Assembly: GCF_001050015.1 (NCBI RefSeq)
Contig: NZ_CVTB01000066.1
Span: 1-64,000 of the forward strand
Length of the DNA: 64,000 nt
From: Mycolicibacterium malmesburyense
GTDB lineage: Bacteria > Actinomycetota > Actinomycetes > Mycobacteriales > Mycobacteriaceae
Direction: 5' to 3'
Part shown: piece after piece, positions 17,409 through 26,802 of the stretch
How the letters are laid out: each line of letters opens with the position of its first letter
How positions within the stretch are numbered: position 1 is the stretch's first letter
Position numbers and translations under genes: made by a program
The notes under the pieces: model-generated
What the model was told of the DNA's origin: nothing
What the model saw: the letters and a program-made list of their open reading frames with translations, nothing else
Database searches by the model: none

Positions 17409-19138
17409 CGTCCGGGCGGAAGTTCCCGTGGGCCACGACGCTCGCTCAGTTCACGCGAGCCGCTCCCGGCGAGTTCGGCGCAATCCTCGCTGCTCGTCAT
17501 GGCCATCGGCGTGTGTCCCGCACCCGCGCCTATCTGATCGTAGTCGCGACGACGTTCATCGTCTCGTACCGTCGCGCCCCGTCGTGCGGTATCAGTCGTG
17601 TCCGAAACCCGTTCTCCGGCATCGGCTTCACTCTCCTCGACGTGAGTGGTCACCTTGCGGGTGCGGCGCATCGAGAAGTGGATCTCCTCGGTCTCCTCCA
17701 GAATCTGCCGTGCGCTCCGGAGCGGCTTGGTGGTGGTGTCGATCGCGTTGACGATGACCGGCGGCACCAGGGGGCGGATCCAGCGGACGGCCGCACGGGT
17801 GACATCCGGAATACCCGGGATCAACGGACGTCCGGCCTCCGCCGCCGGTTCGACCGAACGCCCTTCCTCGACCGGTGCCGGCAGGTTCTCTGTCGCAGCC
17901 GGATCTTCCGGCACCTCGGCCGCACCGAGGCTTGCCCTCTCGGCCTCCGCGGCGATCGGCAAGAACACCTCCTCGGGCTCCGAAACACGTTCCGCCCGTG
18001 CGGGAACCGACGCCTCGATCGCCTCCATCACCCGGCGGCGCTGTTGTTCGCGGTCGATCTCCAGCTGCGCCTCGACAGCCATACGGGCGCTCGCCAGCTG
18101 CTGTTCGGCCCACAAGGTGTCGATGGCCGCCCGCACCTCGGCCCGCTTCACCGCGACGGCCGTGTCGGCCTCCAGTTCGGCGCGATCCCGCGTGACGTCG
18201 GCGGCGATCCCGCGATCCTCGAACGTCTCACCCCGCCACCGCCGAAGAATCAGCGGCAGCAAGCTCAGCAGCACGAAGAAGCCGTCGACAACCAGACGCA
18301 GAACCACCGCGCCCGGATTCGCCAGCGTGTGGTCGTTCATGGCGACCCACCGCGCGCCCAGTCCCCGGTCCGCATCGGCCGTCGCGGCCTGGCGGGCCTC
18401 CGCCAGCGCCTGCTCGGCGTCGGTGATCTGGGCGTCGAGCGCGGGCGCGCGGAGATCGCGGTCGGCCAGTGCGGCGTCGAGGCTCCCCTGGGCGTCGGCG
18501 AGGAAGTCGTTCGCCGTCCGGTTCTCCGGTCCCGCGCCGGGCACACCGGTGATGACGGTCTGCGGGCACTCGGGCCGGGGATTGAACTCGCAGCGAGCCA
18601 CCACCAGCGCGTCCTGACGGCGTTGCACGGCCCGCTCGACAGCGGCGTCGAGCTCCCTGCGCGCGGCCCGGCTCTGGCCCAGATCGGCCGCGGCCTGCGT
18701 CACGACAGGGGTGGACTCGGCGGCCTGCGCCGCCCGCTGGTCGGACAGCCGGTCGACCGACCCAGAGAACACGACCACCGCGGCGAGCTCGCCGACCACG
18801 AGCCCGACCGCGACGGCGACCGCGGCGCGCCCCACCAGACCGGCGCCGCGGACCGCCCCTGAAGCGAGCGCGCGGCTCAGCGCAGCAACCAGGAGCCCGA
18901 ACGGTGAGGTCACCGCGATGACGGCCGCCAACGGCCACGCGGTCGACTGGGCCAGCGCGGCAGCGGCGACCAACCACGCCAGCAGCGCCGTGACCAGCAC
19001 CACCACCCCGGCGCTGACCAGGGTCGAGCGCTCATGGCGGGCGGCGACGCCACGCTGCTCACCGCCACCGAGCCAGATCAACCCGCCGACGATCGGCGAG
19101 GCCGCAGGTTCGACCTCAGGACTTCTGTGGACGCCCAT
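17405..19138 (-). CDS. DUF4407 membrane protein
   Basis: This 577-residue protein is of the DUF4407 family. The N-terminal half has hydrophobic helices around 40-60, 65-85 and 100-120. An extracytoplasmic helical region with paired Cys (VARCEFNPRPECPQ) follows, then a further helix (VVDGFFVLLSLLPLIL, about 290). The C-terminal half is a long charged coiled-coil-like region with alternating Glu/Arg, then Pro-rich and basic segments. ATG 19138 follows TTTGGAG on the coding strand; the frame is open 100 codons further upstream but reads as non-coding DNA. The function is unknown. The topology suggests a membrane scaffold or sensor. It overlaps the preceding plus-strand gene tail to tail. Confidence 0.75.
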   Translation of the reverse strand: MGVHRSPEVEPAASPIVGGLIWLGGGEQRGVAARHERSTLVSAGVVVLVTALLAWLVAAAALAQSTAWPLAAVIAVTSPFGLLVAALSRALASGAVRGAGLVGRAAVAVAVGLVVGELAAVVVFSGSVDRLSDQRAAQAAESTPVVTQAAADLGQSRAARRELDAAVERAVQRRQDALVVARCEFNPRPECPQTVITGVPGAGPENRTANDFLADAQGSLDAALADRDLRAPALDAQITDAEQALAEARQAATADADRGLGARWVAMNDHTLANPGAVVLRLVVDGFFVLLSLLPLILRRWRGETFEDRGIAADVTRDRAELEADTAVAVKRAEVRAAIDTLWAEQQLASARMAVEAQLEIDREQQRRRVMEAIEASVPARAERVSEPEEVFLPIAAEAERASLGAAEVPEDPAATENLPAPVEEGRSVEPAAEAGRPLIPGIPDVTRAAVRWIRPLVPPVIVNAIDTTTKPLRSARQILEETEEIHFSMRRTRKVTTHVEESEADAGERVSDTTDTARRGATVRDDERRRDYDQIGAGAGHTPMAMTSSEDCAELAGSGSRELSERRGPRELPPGR

Positions 19139-19355
19139 GGAAACTCCAAACGTGCATGTCAAGGCGTGACAGAGCGTTACCGACGACCTTGTCGGTCTAT
19201 GCCAGGCGGACCCCCCGCGGAGCGCACCGTCACGCCGATGCGAATGCCGGAATTCTCCCACAGCGTGGCGGCGGCCGTTCTTCGCGGACGACCGGCGTGC
19301 CGGTGAGCAGGCATGGTCACCACCCGCTGGCAGCGTCGCCTCGTATGGTGACCGC

Positions 19356-20651
19356 ATGAAGAAGGCGCGTATCGGCCACATCGCCCGGCAAGTCGCGGCG
19401 TCAGCCGTCACGGCGGTCACCGCGGCCTCGACGCTCAACGGCTACCGACCGCTGGCACGTAAGGGCTACCCGTCCGTGTTTGCGTTCGGCTTCGGGCTGG
19501 TGGTGAGCGAGTTTCCGCTGCAGACGCTCGCGAGCCAGCTCGGCGGGCTGGCGTTGGTCAGTCGCCGCCTGGCCCGCCCGGTGCGGGTGATCGCGTGGGT
19601 GGTGGCCGCATTTTCCGCGATCGGTCTGCTCAACTTCAGCCGCGCGGGCCACCAGGCCGCTACGCCGCTGACCGAGGCGTTGGACCGCGGCCTGGGCGCC
19701 GAGCGCCGCAAGGACTCCGAGGGTTTGTGGCGCCGGGCCGCCGGCGGGGGCACCGCCAAGAGCCCCGGCGCCCTGCGGATGATGCGGATCTACCGCGACT
19801 ACGCCCATGACGGCGACATCAGCTACGGCGAGTTCAGCAGCGCCAACCAGCTCGACATCTGGCGGCGTCCCGACCTCGACCGCAACGGCAAAGCGCCGGT
19901 GCTGTTTCAGATTCCCGGGGGGGCGTGGGTGACGGGAAACAAACGCGGACAGGCACATCCGTTGATGAGTCATCTCGCCGAGCTCGGCTGGGTCTGCGTG
20001 GCGATCAATTACCGGCACAGCCCGCGCAACACGTGGCCCGACCACATCGTCGACGTCAAGCGGGCGCTGGCGTGGGTCAAGACGCACATCGCCGAGTACG
20101 GCGGCGACCCGGACTTCATCGCGATCACCGGCGGCTCGGCGGGCGGGCACCTGTCGTCGCTGGCGGCGCTGACGCCCAACGACCCGCGGTATCAGCCGGG
20201 CTTCGAGGACGTCGACACGCGGGTGCAGGCCGCGGTCCCGTTCTACGGCGTCTACGACTTCACCCGCTTCGAGGACGCGATGCATCCGTCGATGCCGGAG
20301 CTGCTCGAGCAGATGGTGATCAAGCAGCCGCAGAAGTCGAGCTTCGAGACGTACTACGACGCGTCGCCGGTGAACCACATCACTGCTGACGATCCGCCGT
20401 TCTTCGTCCTGCACGGGACCAACGACTCGCTGGTTCCGGTCGAACAGGCGCGGGCGTTCGTGGCGAAGCTGCGCGACATCAGTACCCAGCCGGTCGTGTA
20501 CGCCGAATTGCCGTTCGCGCAGCACGCTTTCGACATGTTCGGCTCGGCGCGCGCCGCCCACGCGGCCGTCGCAGTCGAGCAGTTCCTCGCCGAGGTTTAC
20601 GCCAACTGGCAGCAGGCGACGCGGCCGGAGGGCGTCAGCGCGACGTCGTAA
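19356..20651 (+). CDS. alpha/beta hydrolase, LipC/LipQ-like esterase
   Basis: This 431-residue carboxylesterase/lipase is of the hormone-sensitive-lipase-like group. The N-terminus has two hydrophobic segments (about 40-65 and 76-95) that probably anchor it. The catalytic domain shows the oxyanion region PGGAWVTGNKRGQA (about 188), nucleophile elbow GGSAGGH (Ser near 259), acid HGTNDSLVP (about 353) and histidine AQHAFDMF (about 389). Architecture and length match mycobacterial LipC and LipQ (about 400-420 residues), which hydrolyse short-chain esters. I do not assign a symbol because I cannot separate the paralogues. It diverges from the DUF4407 gene with 217 bp between starts. Confidence 0.85.
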   Translation: MKKARIGHIARQVAASAVTAVTAASTLNGYRPLARKGYPSVFAFGFGLVVSEFPLQTLASQLGGLALVSRRLARPVRVIAWVVAAFSAIGLLNFSRAGHQAATPLTEALDRGLGAERRKDSEGLWRRAAGGGTAKSPGALRMMRIYRDYAHDGDISYGEFSSANQLDIWRRPDLDRNGKAPVLFQIPGGAWVTGNKRGQAHPLMSHLAELGWVCVAINYRHSPRNTWPDHIVDVKRALAWVKTHIAEYGGDPDFIAITGGSAGGHLSSLAALTPNDPRYQPGFEDVDTRVQAAVPFYGVYDFTRFEDAMHPSMPELLEQMVIKQPQKSSFETYYDASPVNHITADDPPFFVLHGTNDSLVPVEQARAFVAKLRDISTQPVVYAELPFAQHAFDMFGSARAAHAAVAVEQFLAEVYANWQQATRPEGVSATS

Positions 20652-20881
20652 CGGCCGGGGCGGTCAGCGTCGGTGATCTCGCAGTCAATCGCGGCGGACG
20701 ATCACCATTGCCCTGAGCGACGGGAGTGCCGGTTCGCGGCGGACTCTTGGGACCTCTTAGGTCCACCGCCGGCTAGTTCGAACTGCGAATTCTTCGTCTT
20801 ATGCATTTCTGGCAACCAGTGCTGATAGGTTCCGACTTGTACGGATGACCGTGTAGCGCACGACGGTGGGGGGCCATCGCA

Positions 20882-21385
20882 ATGGGGATTGCGCATCGAT
20901 TGATCGCTATTTCTCTGTGGAGCTTGGTTTTTGGCCTGGCTTCTGGGCTCTTCTCGGGTTCAGCATCGGCGTTTCCGGCGACTTGCGGTGTCGACTTGGC
21001 GTCCCGACAGATCGTCGACGCAGTGAAATCGTTGCCTCCCTACCCGGGTACCGATTGGGCCTGGTCTTCTGACCCACGCACGATCGAGGGAAATTTCGAC
21101 CCGTGTGCGACGCTGTCGACCGCGCTGGTGACGGTCGAGGGAGCGACCGGAAGCTCGCCGATCACCGCACTTATGTTCCACAAGGGCTCTTACCTTGGCA
21201 CGGCGACGTCGGAAGCGTACGCATTCACCTCGCTGAACGAAGCGCGCACCACCGATGACACTGTGGTACTCAACTACAAGGATGGGCGCCGCGTGTGCAC
21301 GGCGTGTCCGGGTCCGATCACCACAGTGCGATACCAATGGCAAGGCGACCACGTCACCATGCTCGATCCCGCCCCTCCTGCCTAG
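20882..21385 (+). CDS. secreted LppP/LprE-family protein
   Basis: This 167-residue exported protein has a signal peptide (residues 1-30, hydrophobic core IAISLWSLVFGLASGLF) ending in SASA. The mature domain follows the LppP/LprE pattern: NFDPCATLSTALVTVEGATGSSP, FHKGSYLGTATSEAY, DDTVVLNYKDGRRVC and a Trp/Asp end. Conserved cysteines sit at several positions. There is no lipobox cysteine at the cleavage site, so unlike LppP and LprE it should be soluble. ATG 20882 follows GGTGGGGGG. The next gene starts 8 bp after its stop, forming a short secreted-protein operon. Confidence 0.75.
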   Translation: MGIAHRLIAISLWSLVFGLASGLFSGSASAFPATCGVDLASRQIVDAVKSLPPYPGTDWAWSSDPRTIEGNFDPCATLSTALVTVEGATGSSPITALMFHKGSYLGTATSEAYAFTSLNEARTTDDTVVLNYKDGRRVCTACPGPITTVRYQWQGDHVTMLDPAPPA

Positions 21386-21393
21386 GAATCAAT

Positions 21394-21846
21394 GTGATTC
21401 GACGACGTTCGCTGACCGTACTCGCAGCAATTACGGCGTCGCTCCTCTTCGCGCCCGAAGCGGCTGCCGACGACCACCGGGCCGTCACAACCGAGTCCGG
21501 CAAAGTGCGCTGCTACCCGAGCGCCAACGACGAGAGTCATGGCGGCGGCCCCATAGTGGTTTGCCAGCGCAGAGGCGCCGAGCCATTCACTCAGTCCCCG
21601 TACTCCGCGGAAGAGGGTTCGCGACTCAACCTCGCAGTGGTCAGGGGAAACGGCGACTTCAACTGGAGCAGCGGAAATATTCCCTGGCCCTATGAGTTCG
21701 ATCCAACCGACATCGTGTTGAAGTATGGCCAGACGTACCACGTCAACGGCTGGACGATTCTCTCGAACTTTGATGGCACCCGGTTCACCAACGATGACAC
21801 CGGCCACGGCATGTTCGTGAGCATCGATAAGGTGTACTCCTTCTGA
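21394..21846 (+). CDS. secreted hypothetical protein
   Basis: This 150-residue protein starts at GTG 21394 (AGGA eight bases before). It has a clear signal peptide (VIRRRSLTVLAAITASLLF, cleavage near EAAA). The mature part is beta-rich and carries two cysteines (KVRCYPSANDE, VVCQRRGAE) and a repeated-Gly turn (SHGGGP). It ends in YGQTYHVNGWTILSNFDGTRFTNDDTGHGMFVSI, given here as two adjoining halves, a pattern I associate with small mycobacterial exported proteins without known function. It sits 8 bp after the LppP/LprE-like gene and is probably co-transcribed with it. Confidence 0.7.
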   Translation: MIRRRSLTVLAAITASLLFAPEAAADDHRAVTTESGKVRCYPSANDESHGGGPIVVCQRRGAEPFTQSPYSAEEGSRLNLAVVRGNGDFNWSSGNIPWPYEFDPTDIVLKYGQTYHVNGWTILSNFDGTRFTNDDTGHGMFVSIDKVYSF

Positions 21847-21882
21847 CCTCGTTACATCTGAACGCAGGAAGCGAGTCGATCG

Positions 21883-22107
21883 ATGAGGATGCTGAAGCGC
21901 ATCCTGTTGTGGCTGGCCTTCGTGCTAGTCGTAATCTTCATCCAATGGAGCATTTTTTCGGTAGTGCTCGTCGTCGTTGTCCAGGATGACTACTGGATTC
22001 TGCGCGCCCTTCGGAGGGTGTTCAGCGTCCTGTTGGGAGTCTTCTTCGCCCTTGCAGTCTGGCGGCAGCTGGGAAGCTCGAGCACTCAAGAGAATCCGGA
22101 AGGGTAA
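21883..22107 (+). CDS. small membrane protein
   Basis: This 74-residue protein has two hydrophobic helices (about 7-33 and 48-63) separated by an acidic-basic turn (QDDYWILRALRR). ATG 21883 lies 36 bp after the preceding secreted protein gene, with GGAAGCGAG upstream. It is probably the third gene of a small envelope operon. The function is unknown. Confidence 0.55.
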   Translation: MRMLKRILLWLAFVLVVIFIQWSIFSVVLVVVVQDDYWILRALRRVFSVLLGVFFALAVWRQLGSSSTQENPEG

Positions 22108-22315
22108 GCGTTCGTCGATACCACTGGAAGGCCTGAAAAGCCCTGTTCCGCGATCTTCCGGCGTTGGACTCGCTGCGATTCTGCGCACCGGGAGACCTCT
22201 CCTGCGGCGTCATTCTCAAGATAAGCGCCTCACGCAGACCCCCGCACATCGATGGCATCGGCCGCCACGCGCGATTACTGGTTTGCCCCGCCGAGCCAAT
22301 ACCATCGCTACCGCT

Positions 22316-23935
22316 ATGACCGACACCGCCCTGACCGCTGCGCCCAGCGGCGACGCCTCGCCACCTGGCCGTATCTCCGCCGAGGCGGGCCGCCGCAGGA
22401 CGTTCGCCGTCATCAGCCACCCCGACGCCGGCAAGTCGACGTTGACCGAAGCGCTGGCGCTGCACGCCCGGGTGATCACCGAGGCCGGCGCGGTGCACGG
22501 CAAGGCGGGTCGGCGCGCGACGGTGTCGGACTGGATGGAGATGGAGAAGGCCAGGGGCATCTCGATCACCTCGACGGCGTTGCAGTTCCCGTACCGCGAC
22601 TGCGTGATCAACCTGCTCGACACCCCCGGCCACGCCGATTTCTCCGAAGACACCTACCGGGTGCTGACGGCCGTCGACTCGGCGGTGATGCTCATCGACG
22701 CGGCCAAAGGCCTTGAGCCCCAGACCTTGAAGCTGTTTCAGGTGTGTAAGCACCGCGGGATTCCGATCATCACGGTGATCAACAAGTGGGACCGACCCGG
22801 GCGTCACGCCCTGGAACTGATGGACGAGATCCAGGAACGAATCGGGTTGCGCCCCACGCCTTTGACGTGGCCGGTGGGGATCGCAGGCGACTTCAAGGGT
22901 GTGCTCGACCGGCGGAGCGGGAACTTCATCCGGTTCACCCGCACCGCGGGCGGTGCCACCGCGGCCCCCGAGGAGCACATCGCGGCAACCGACGCACATG
23001 CCGCTGCCGGCGACGACTGGGACACCGCCGTCGAGGAGAGTGAACTGCTGTCCGCCGACGGCGCCGATTACGACCGTGACCAGTTTCTGAGCGGCGAGGC
23101 GTCACCGGTGCTGTTCACCTCGGCGGCGTTGAACTTCGGCGTGAATCAGCTTCTCGACGTGCTGGTCGGAATCGCGCCGGCGCCCGGCGGAGCGCTTGAC
23201 GTCGAGGGAGAACGGCGCGCGGTCGAATCGCCGTTCAGCGCTTTCGTTTTCAAGGTGCAGGCGGGCATGGATTCGGCACACCGCGATCGCATCGCCTACG
23301 CGCGGGTGGTCTCGGGCACCTTCGAGCGTGGCGATGTCCTGACCCATGCGGCGACGGGCAAGCCGTTCGTGACCAAGTATGCGCAGTCGGTGTTCGGTCA
23401 GCAGCGCGCCACACTGGATACCGCGTGGCCGGGCGATGTGATCGGGCTGGCCAATGCCGCCGCGTTGCGCCCGGGCGACACGCTGTATCGCGATGTGCCC
23501 GTGCAGTATCCGCCTATACCAAGCTTCTCCCCCGAGCACTTCGCGGTCGCCCGTGGCACGGATCCGAGTAAGCACAAGCAGTTCCGCCGCGGGATCGAGC
23601 AGCTCGAGCAGGAGGGCGTCGTGCAGGTGCTGCGCTCAAACCGGCGTGGCGATCAGGCGCCGGTGCTGGCCGCGGTGGGTCCGATGCAGTTCGAGGTGGC
23701 CGTGCACCGGATGGCCGCCGAGTTCAGCACCCCGATTGCGTTGGAATCGTTGCCGTATCAGGTCGCGCGGGTCGTCGACCCCGCCGACGCCGAGTTCATG
23801 GACAAGCAGGTGTCGGCGGAGGTGCTGACGCGCAGCGACGGCGTCATGCTCGTGCTGTTCTCCACGCCGTGGCGGCTGGAGGGTTTTCAGCGCGACAACC
23901 CCGACGTCATGCTGGGGTCTCTGGTGGCGGCATAG
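22316..23935 (+). CDS. prfC: peptide chain release factor 3
   Basis: RF3 is a ribosomal GTPase of 539 residues that recycles RF1/RF2 after termination. The G domain shows the P-loop SHPDAGKST (about 34-42), the effector region with GISITSTALQF, DTPGHADFSEDTYR (G3) and NKWDR (G4). Domain II has the VFKVQAGMD stretch, and domain III contains FRRGIEQLEQEGVVQ and GPMQFEVAVHRM, all typical of RF3 rather than EF-G. Its length matches the 529-residue E. coli protein. ATG 22316 is chosen because family similarity begins at the RRTFAVISHPDAGKST region just after a short tail; the frame extends upstream to 21977 without coding character. It is monocistronic. Confidence 0.95.
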   Translation: MTDTALTAAPSGDASPPGRISAEAGRRRTFAVISHPDAGKSTLTEALALHARVITEAGAVHGKAGRRATVSDWMEMEKARGISITSTALQFPYRDCVINLLDTPGHADFSEDTYRVLTAVDSAVMLIDAAKGLEPQTLKLFQVCKHRGIPIITVINKWDRPGRHALELMDEIQERIGLRPTPLTWPVGIAGDFKGVLDRRSGNFIRFTRTAGGATAAPEEHIAATDAHAAAGDDWDTAVEESELLSADGADYDRDQFLSGEASPVLFTSAALNFGVNQLLDVLVGIAPAPGGALDVEGERRAVESPFSAFVFKVQAGMDSAHRDRIAYARVVSGTFERGDVLTHAATGKPFVTKYAQSVFGQQRATLDTAWPGDVIGLANAAALRPGDTLYRDVPVQYPPIPSFSPEHFAVARGTDPSKHKQFRRGIEQLEQEGVVQVLRSNRRGDQAPVLAAVGPMQFEVAVHRMAAEFSTPIALESLPYQVARVVDPADAEFMDKQVSAEVLTRSDGVMLVLFSTPWRLEGFQRDNPDVMLGSLVAA

Positions 23936-24097
23936 AAGTCGACGGTCAGCAATCAGAGTCCGCCCAGGTCAGCTGGCGTGTGCCGGCTAAAGAGGCCACG
24001 CTGGGCGAGAAATCTCCGCTCGGACCATGGAATAGGGCTCGATAGAGTTGACTGACGCGAGGTTGCCGCCGTTTGGACGAACTTTGAAGGAGCGCTG

Positions 24098-24382
24098 TTG
24101 CTGGTCGATCCCGAATTGTTGCGTGCTTTCGCGCGACAAGTAGACACAGCTTCCACAGCCATGAAGGTTGCCGACGTTGGTACCAAGGCCGCCACAGCGG
24201 CAGATGGACTTGCCGGCTCGACTACCCAGTGGGCGATGCGACTCGTCGGCGAGCACATCGCCGAGCAGGCGAACGCTTTGGCGAAAAATGTTGAGGAGCT
24301 AGGGTCCGCGGTGCGTGGAGCAGGCGACCGCTACGAGGTGACCGACAATGCCCTCGCCGGCGCGTTCGATGGATTGTTCTGA
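24098..24382 (+). CDS. EspC-like (DUF2580) T7SS partner protein, second cassette
   Basis: This 94-residue helical-hairpin protein opens with LLVDPELLRAFARQVDTAS and has the second helix AEQANALAKNVEELGSAVRGAGDRYEVTD (in two pieces). It starts at TTG 24098, six bases after GAAGGAG (24085-24091). The next gene starts immediately after its TGA. As in the locus at 10.4 kb, a small EspC-like protein precedes a large effector-like protein, so the pair is likely exported together by an ESX system encoded elsewhere. Confidence 0.75.
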   Translation: MLVDPELLRAFARQVDTASTAMKVADVGTKAATAADGLAGSTTQWAMRLVGEHIAEQANALAKNVEELGSAVRGAGDRYEVTDNALAGAFDGLF

Positions 24383-25732
24383 GTGCTGCCCTCGCGCCCC
24401 CGATTGGAAGGGTGGAATCCCGACTCACTTTCACCTGCTGCGTCGGCGCTGAATAGCGCAGGCCAATCGGTATATATCTCTGTCCGCGACCTTGACGACA
24501 AGATCGACCGGATGCCCGAGGCGTCGACGTGGTCAGGCCGGGCGCACGATGCGGCGGCAGAGATGTTCCGACGCGCCACAGACACCACCTCCAGTTTCGC
24601 CCACTACACCGAAGCGGTGGCCACAGCTCTGAGCAAAGGCAGCGGATCGATCGGCGGTGCGCGGGCCGCCCTACTAAGTCACGCGAACGCTGTCGACGCC
24701 GGTGAACTGCAGGTCACCGACATGTGGGTGGTGCTCATAAAGCCAGCGCGTGTATCGGCAGAAAAGGCGGCCAGCTTGGCGGCGCAGGCAGAAGCAGAGC
24801 AGAAAGAAATCAACCGGTTGTTGGTCGCGGTGGGTGATGCCGATAACGGAACGGCGGAAGCGGTGCGGGCCGCCGCTGAGGGCTTCGGATTCGAACTTCC
24901 CGGCCCGGGCGATCCTCGGAGTCTGAACCCGGCCTTCGGCTTGGCGCCTCCCGCCGATGAAGTGCCGAATCCGGTGTCGCTGACCGGACTTATCCAGCAA
25001 GGTGTCCTGCGCGACAACGACATGGCGCAAACGGTCCGCGAGAGCCGCGAGTGGATAACTGAAGATGGGCAGGTGCGAAAGACGTTGCTGATGATGGACG
25101 GCGGTCGGCACGAGATATACGAATGGAACGAATTCGCCCCCTGTGTCGAGGACACCTACTACGACAAGAACGGCAACGAGGTGTCGAGCACATTCTCACA
25201 AGACAAGACGAATTACGACGGCACCAGGTTCACCTCCATCAAGTTCGCTGATGGAACCGAAGTCACCATGACGCACACCCCGGATGGCAAGACAACCGGC
25301 GGAGTGACCGCTGCCGACGGACGACATGGTGTTCTCCCTGACGAATTCTTCACTCACCCTTCGCTTACGACTGTTGGCGGTGCGCTCACCGGACTGGAGG
25401 AACAGGCCAAGCGCGGAATCCCGATGCTTACCCCCCAGTCGGTGGACAACCTCGGGAAGGCGGCGAAGTACGGCGGGCCGACATTGGGCGTGGCGGCAGC
25501 ACTGTACGACACGGTGACCGCGAAAACATTTCACGACGCCTGCGTCGCCGCCATCTCGGGAGGAGCCGGTGTCGCGGGCGGTTACGGCGGCGGCGCAGCG
25601 GGAGCCGCAGGTATTTCAGCGCTCGGCCTCCCCCAGCTGGCACCTTTTGCCGCCGGGGGCTTAAGCATTGCCGGCTCATGGACTTTCGGTTATGTCGGCG
25701 GCATCATCGGCAATATCGTGTGTCCCAAATGA
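24383..25732 (+). CDS. T7SS effector-like protein with glycine-rich hydrophobic C-terminus
   Basis: This 449-residue protein starts at GTG 24383, directly after the stop of the EspC-like gene. Residues 5-140 form a helical domain of the T7SS effector type (RLEGWNPDSLSPAASALNSA, DLDDKIDRMPEASTWSGRAHDAAAEMFRRA in halves). A mid-region has beta-rich sequence with Tyr/Asp/Asn repeats (YYDKNGNEVSSTFSQDKTNYDGT, in part). The final 60 residues are Gly/Ala-rich and hydrophobic (GGYGGGAAGAAGISALG), as in membrane-inserting toxins or glycine-zipper segments. Its stop overlaps the start of the next gene (ATGA), a membrane protein that may be the immunity partner. The biochemical activity is unknown. Confidence 0.7.
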   Translation: MLPSRPRLEGWNPDSLSPAASALNSAGQSVYISVRDLDDKIDRMPEASTWSGRAHDAAAEMFRRATDTTSSFAHYTEAVATALSKGSGSIGGARAALLSHANAVDAGELQVTDMWVVLIKPARVSAEKAASLAAQAEAEQKEINRLLVAVGDADNGTAEAVRAAAEGFGFELPGPGDPRSLNPAFGLAPPADEVPNPVSLTGLIQQGVLRDNDMAQTVRESREWITEDGQVRKTLLMMDGGRHEIYEWNEFAPCVEDTYYDKNGNEVSSTFSQDKTNYDGTRFTSIKFADGTEVTMTHTPDGKTTGGVTAADGRHGVLPDEFFTHPSLTTVGGALTGLEEQAKRGIPMLTPQSVDNLGKAAKYGGPTLGVAAALYDTVTAKTFHDACVAAISGGAGVAGGYGGGAAGAAGISALGLPQLAPFAAGGLSIAGSWTFGYVGGIIGNIVCPK

Positions 25733-26472
25733 AGATCCTGCCAATCGCGATACTCTGCGCGCTGCTTGCCGGCCCTGTAGGCATTCTGGCGGCGGTTTGG
25801 GCGGTCATCAGCGTTGGGCGGGGCGAGTACCTGACGACGGTCGTGTCGCTTGGGTTCGCGATGTTCTGCCTCGGCTTCATCGTTCCGTTTGCGAAGGTCG
25901 TCGCCGGGAAGGTGTCCCCCGCTGGGGAATTCGACGCCGAGGGGACGACCATTCGGCCCGATCGCGGCATAGACATCCCGATCCAGATTGCGGTACTTGG
26001 ACTAACGGTGGCCAGCGGATTGTTCGCGATATTCGGACCCCTTGGGATGGTGGATATTCCGGTGCCCGAGCAGATGCGCTATGCCATTCCGTTCGTCAGC
26101 GCGGTGGCCGTAATCATGGGAGTACCGATCCTGTGGCGGACGCTCCGCCGAGGCAGCTTGCATTACCTTCGTCTGACGCCCGACGGATTCGTATTCGTAC
26201 AGGGCTGGCGACCGGAGTGCGGTGACTGGACACAGGTACTAGACGTCACCGATGCGGCTCCGAACCAGACGACGCCGACGCCCAACGCAGTAGTCATGGT
26301 GATGTCCGACGGGACCGCGCCGACCCTCCCGGCGGCCTCGTTCACTCCGGAGGGACGAGACCTCCGCGAGCTGGTGCGGTTCTATTGGCGGCATCCCGAC
26401 TGTCGCGACGAACTCACCGATGGCCGTGCCCTCAAGCGCCTCAGCGACAGCCGATTCACTGCCGGTTCATAG
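25729..26472 (+). CDS. membrane protein, putative immunity partner of the T7SS effector
   Basis: This 247-residue protein starts at ATG 25729 in an ATGA overlap with the effector gene. It has about four hydrophobic helices (about 4-24, 33-52, 80-103, 112-132) followed by a cytosolic PH-like domain of about 110 residues (LHYLRLTPDGFVFVQGW...). Immunity proteins against pore-forming toxins are often polytopic, so the membrane topology and strict coupling fit a role against the glycine-zipper effector. This is inference from position. The protein could instead help export. Confidence 0.6.
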   Translation: MKILPIAILCALLAGPVGILAAVWAVISVGRGEYLTTVVSLGFAMFCLGFIVPFAKVVAGKVSPAGEFDAEGTTIRPDRGIDIPIQIAVLGLTVASGLFAIFGPLGMVDIPVPEQMRYAIPFVSAVAVIMGVPILWRTLRRGSLHYLRLTPDGFVFVQGWRPECGDWTQVLDVTDAAPNQTTPTPNAVVMVMSDGTAPTLPAASFTPEGRDLRELVRFYWRHPDCRDELTDGRALKRLSDSRFTAGS

Positions 26473-26514
26473 CATCGCCACCGTCCGCCTCTGCGCCGTC
26501 GCTCAGGGTTGGTG

Positions 26515-26736
26515 TCAGACATGAACTATCGCCAGACCCGCGACACCTTCTAGGGCGGCGGTGGTGGCAACGGCTTTCGTCATCGACGCGTTGCGGAAGA
26601 TGCTGTCAGGCCTGGCATCTCCGGCGACGCCCTGATACAGGACTCCATCGCGGCCGACGACCGTGGCTGCGATGCCATGCAACGAACCGTCGGCGGTCAC
26701 GCCGTTGAGCAGGTCGTCGATGCGCTCGAACCGCAT
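26515..26736 (-). pseudogene. serine beta-lactamase-family hydrolase, N-terminal fragment
   Basis: The first about 60 codons read as the N-terminus of a class C-like serine hydrolase: MRFERIDDLLNGVTADG, then GIAATVVGRDGVLYQG and the catalytic SxxK tetrad SMTK in RNASMTKAVATTAAL. After that the frame becomes unrelated (EGVAGLAIVHV) and ends. Full family members are around 380-430 residues, and neither the YxN motif nor the rest of the fold is found downstream. It is a truncated remnant next to a toxin-antitoxin pair. Confidence 0.75.
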
Positions 26737-26802
26737 TCGAAGCTCCTTTGCTTTCGGAGTACGCGAGCCATCAACGCACGGGCCGCGCGGTGTAGCGTGC
26801 GG

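Noticed and set aside
17159..18862. 567-codon plus-strand frame opposite the DUF4407 gene
   Set aside because: Arg-rich shadow with no domain and no ribosome site; the minus-strand frame has membrane helices and a coherent coiled coil.
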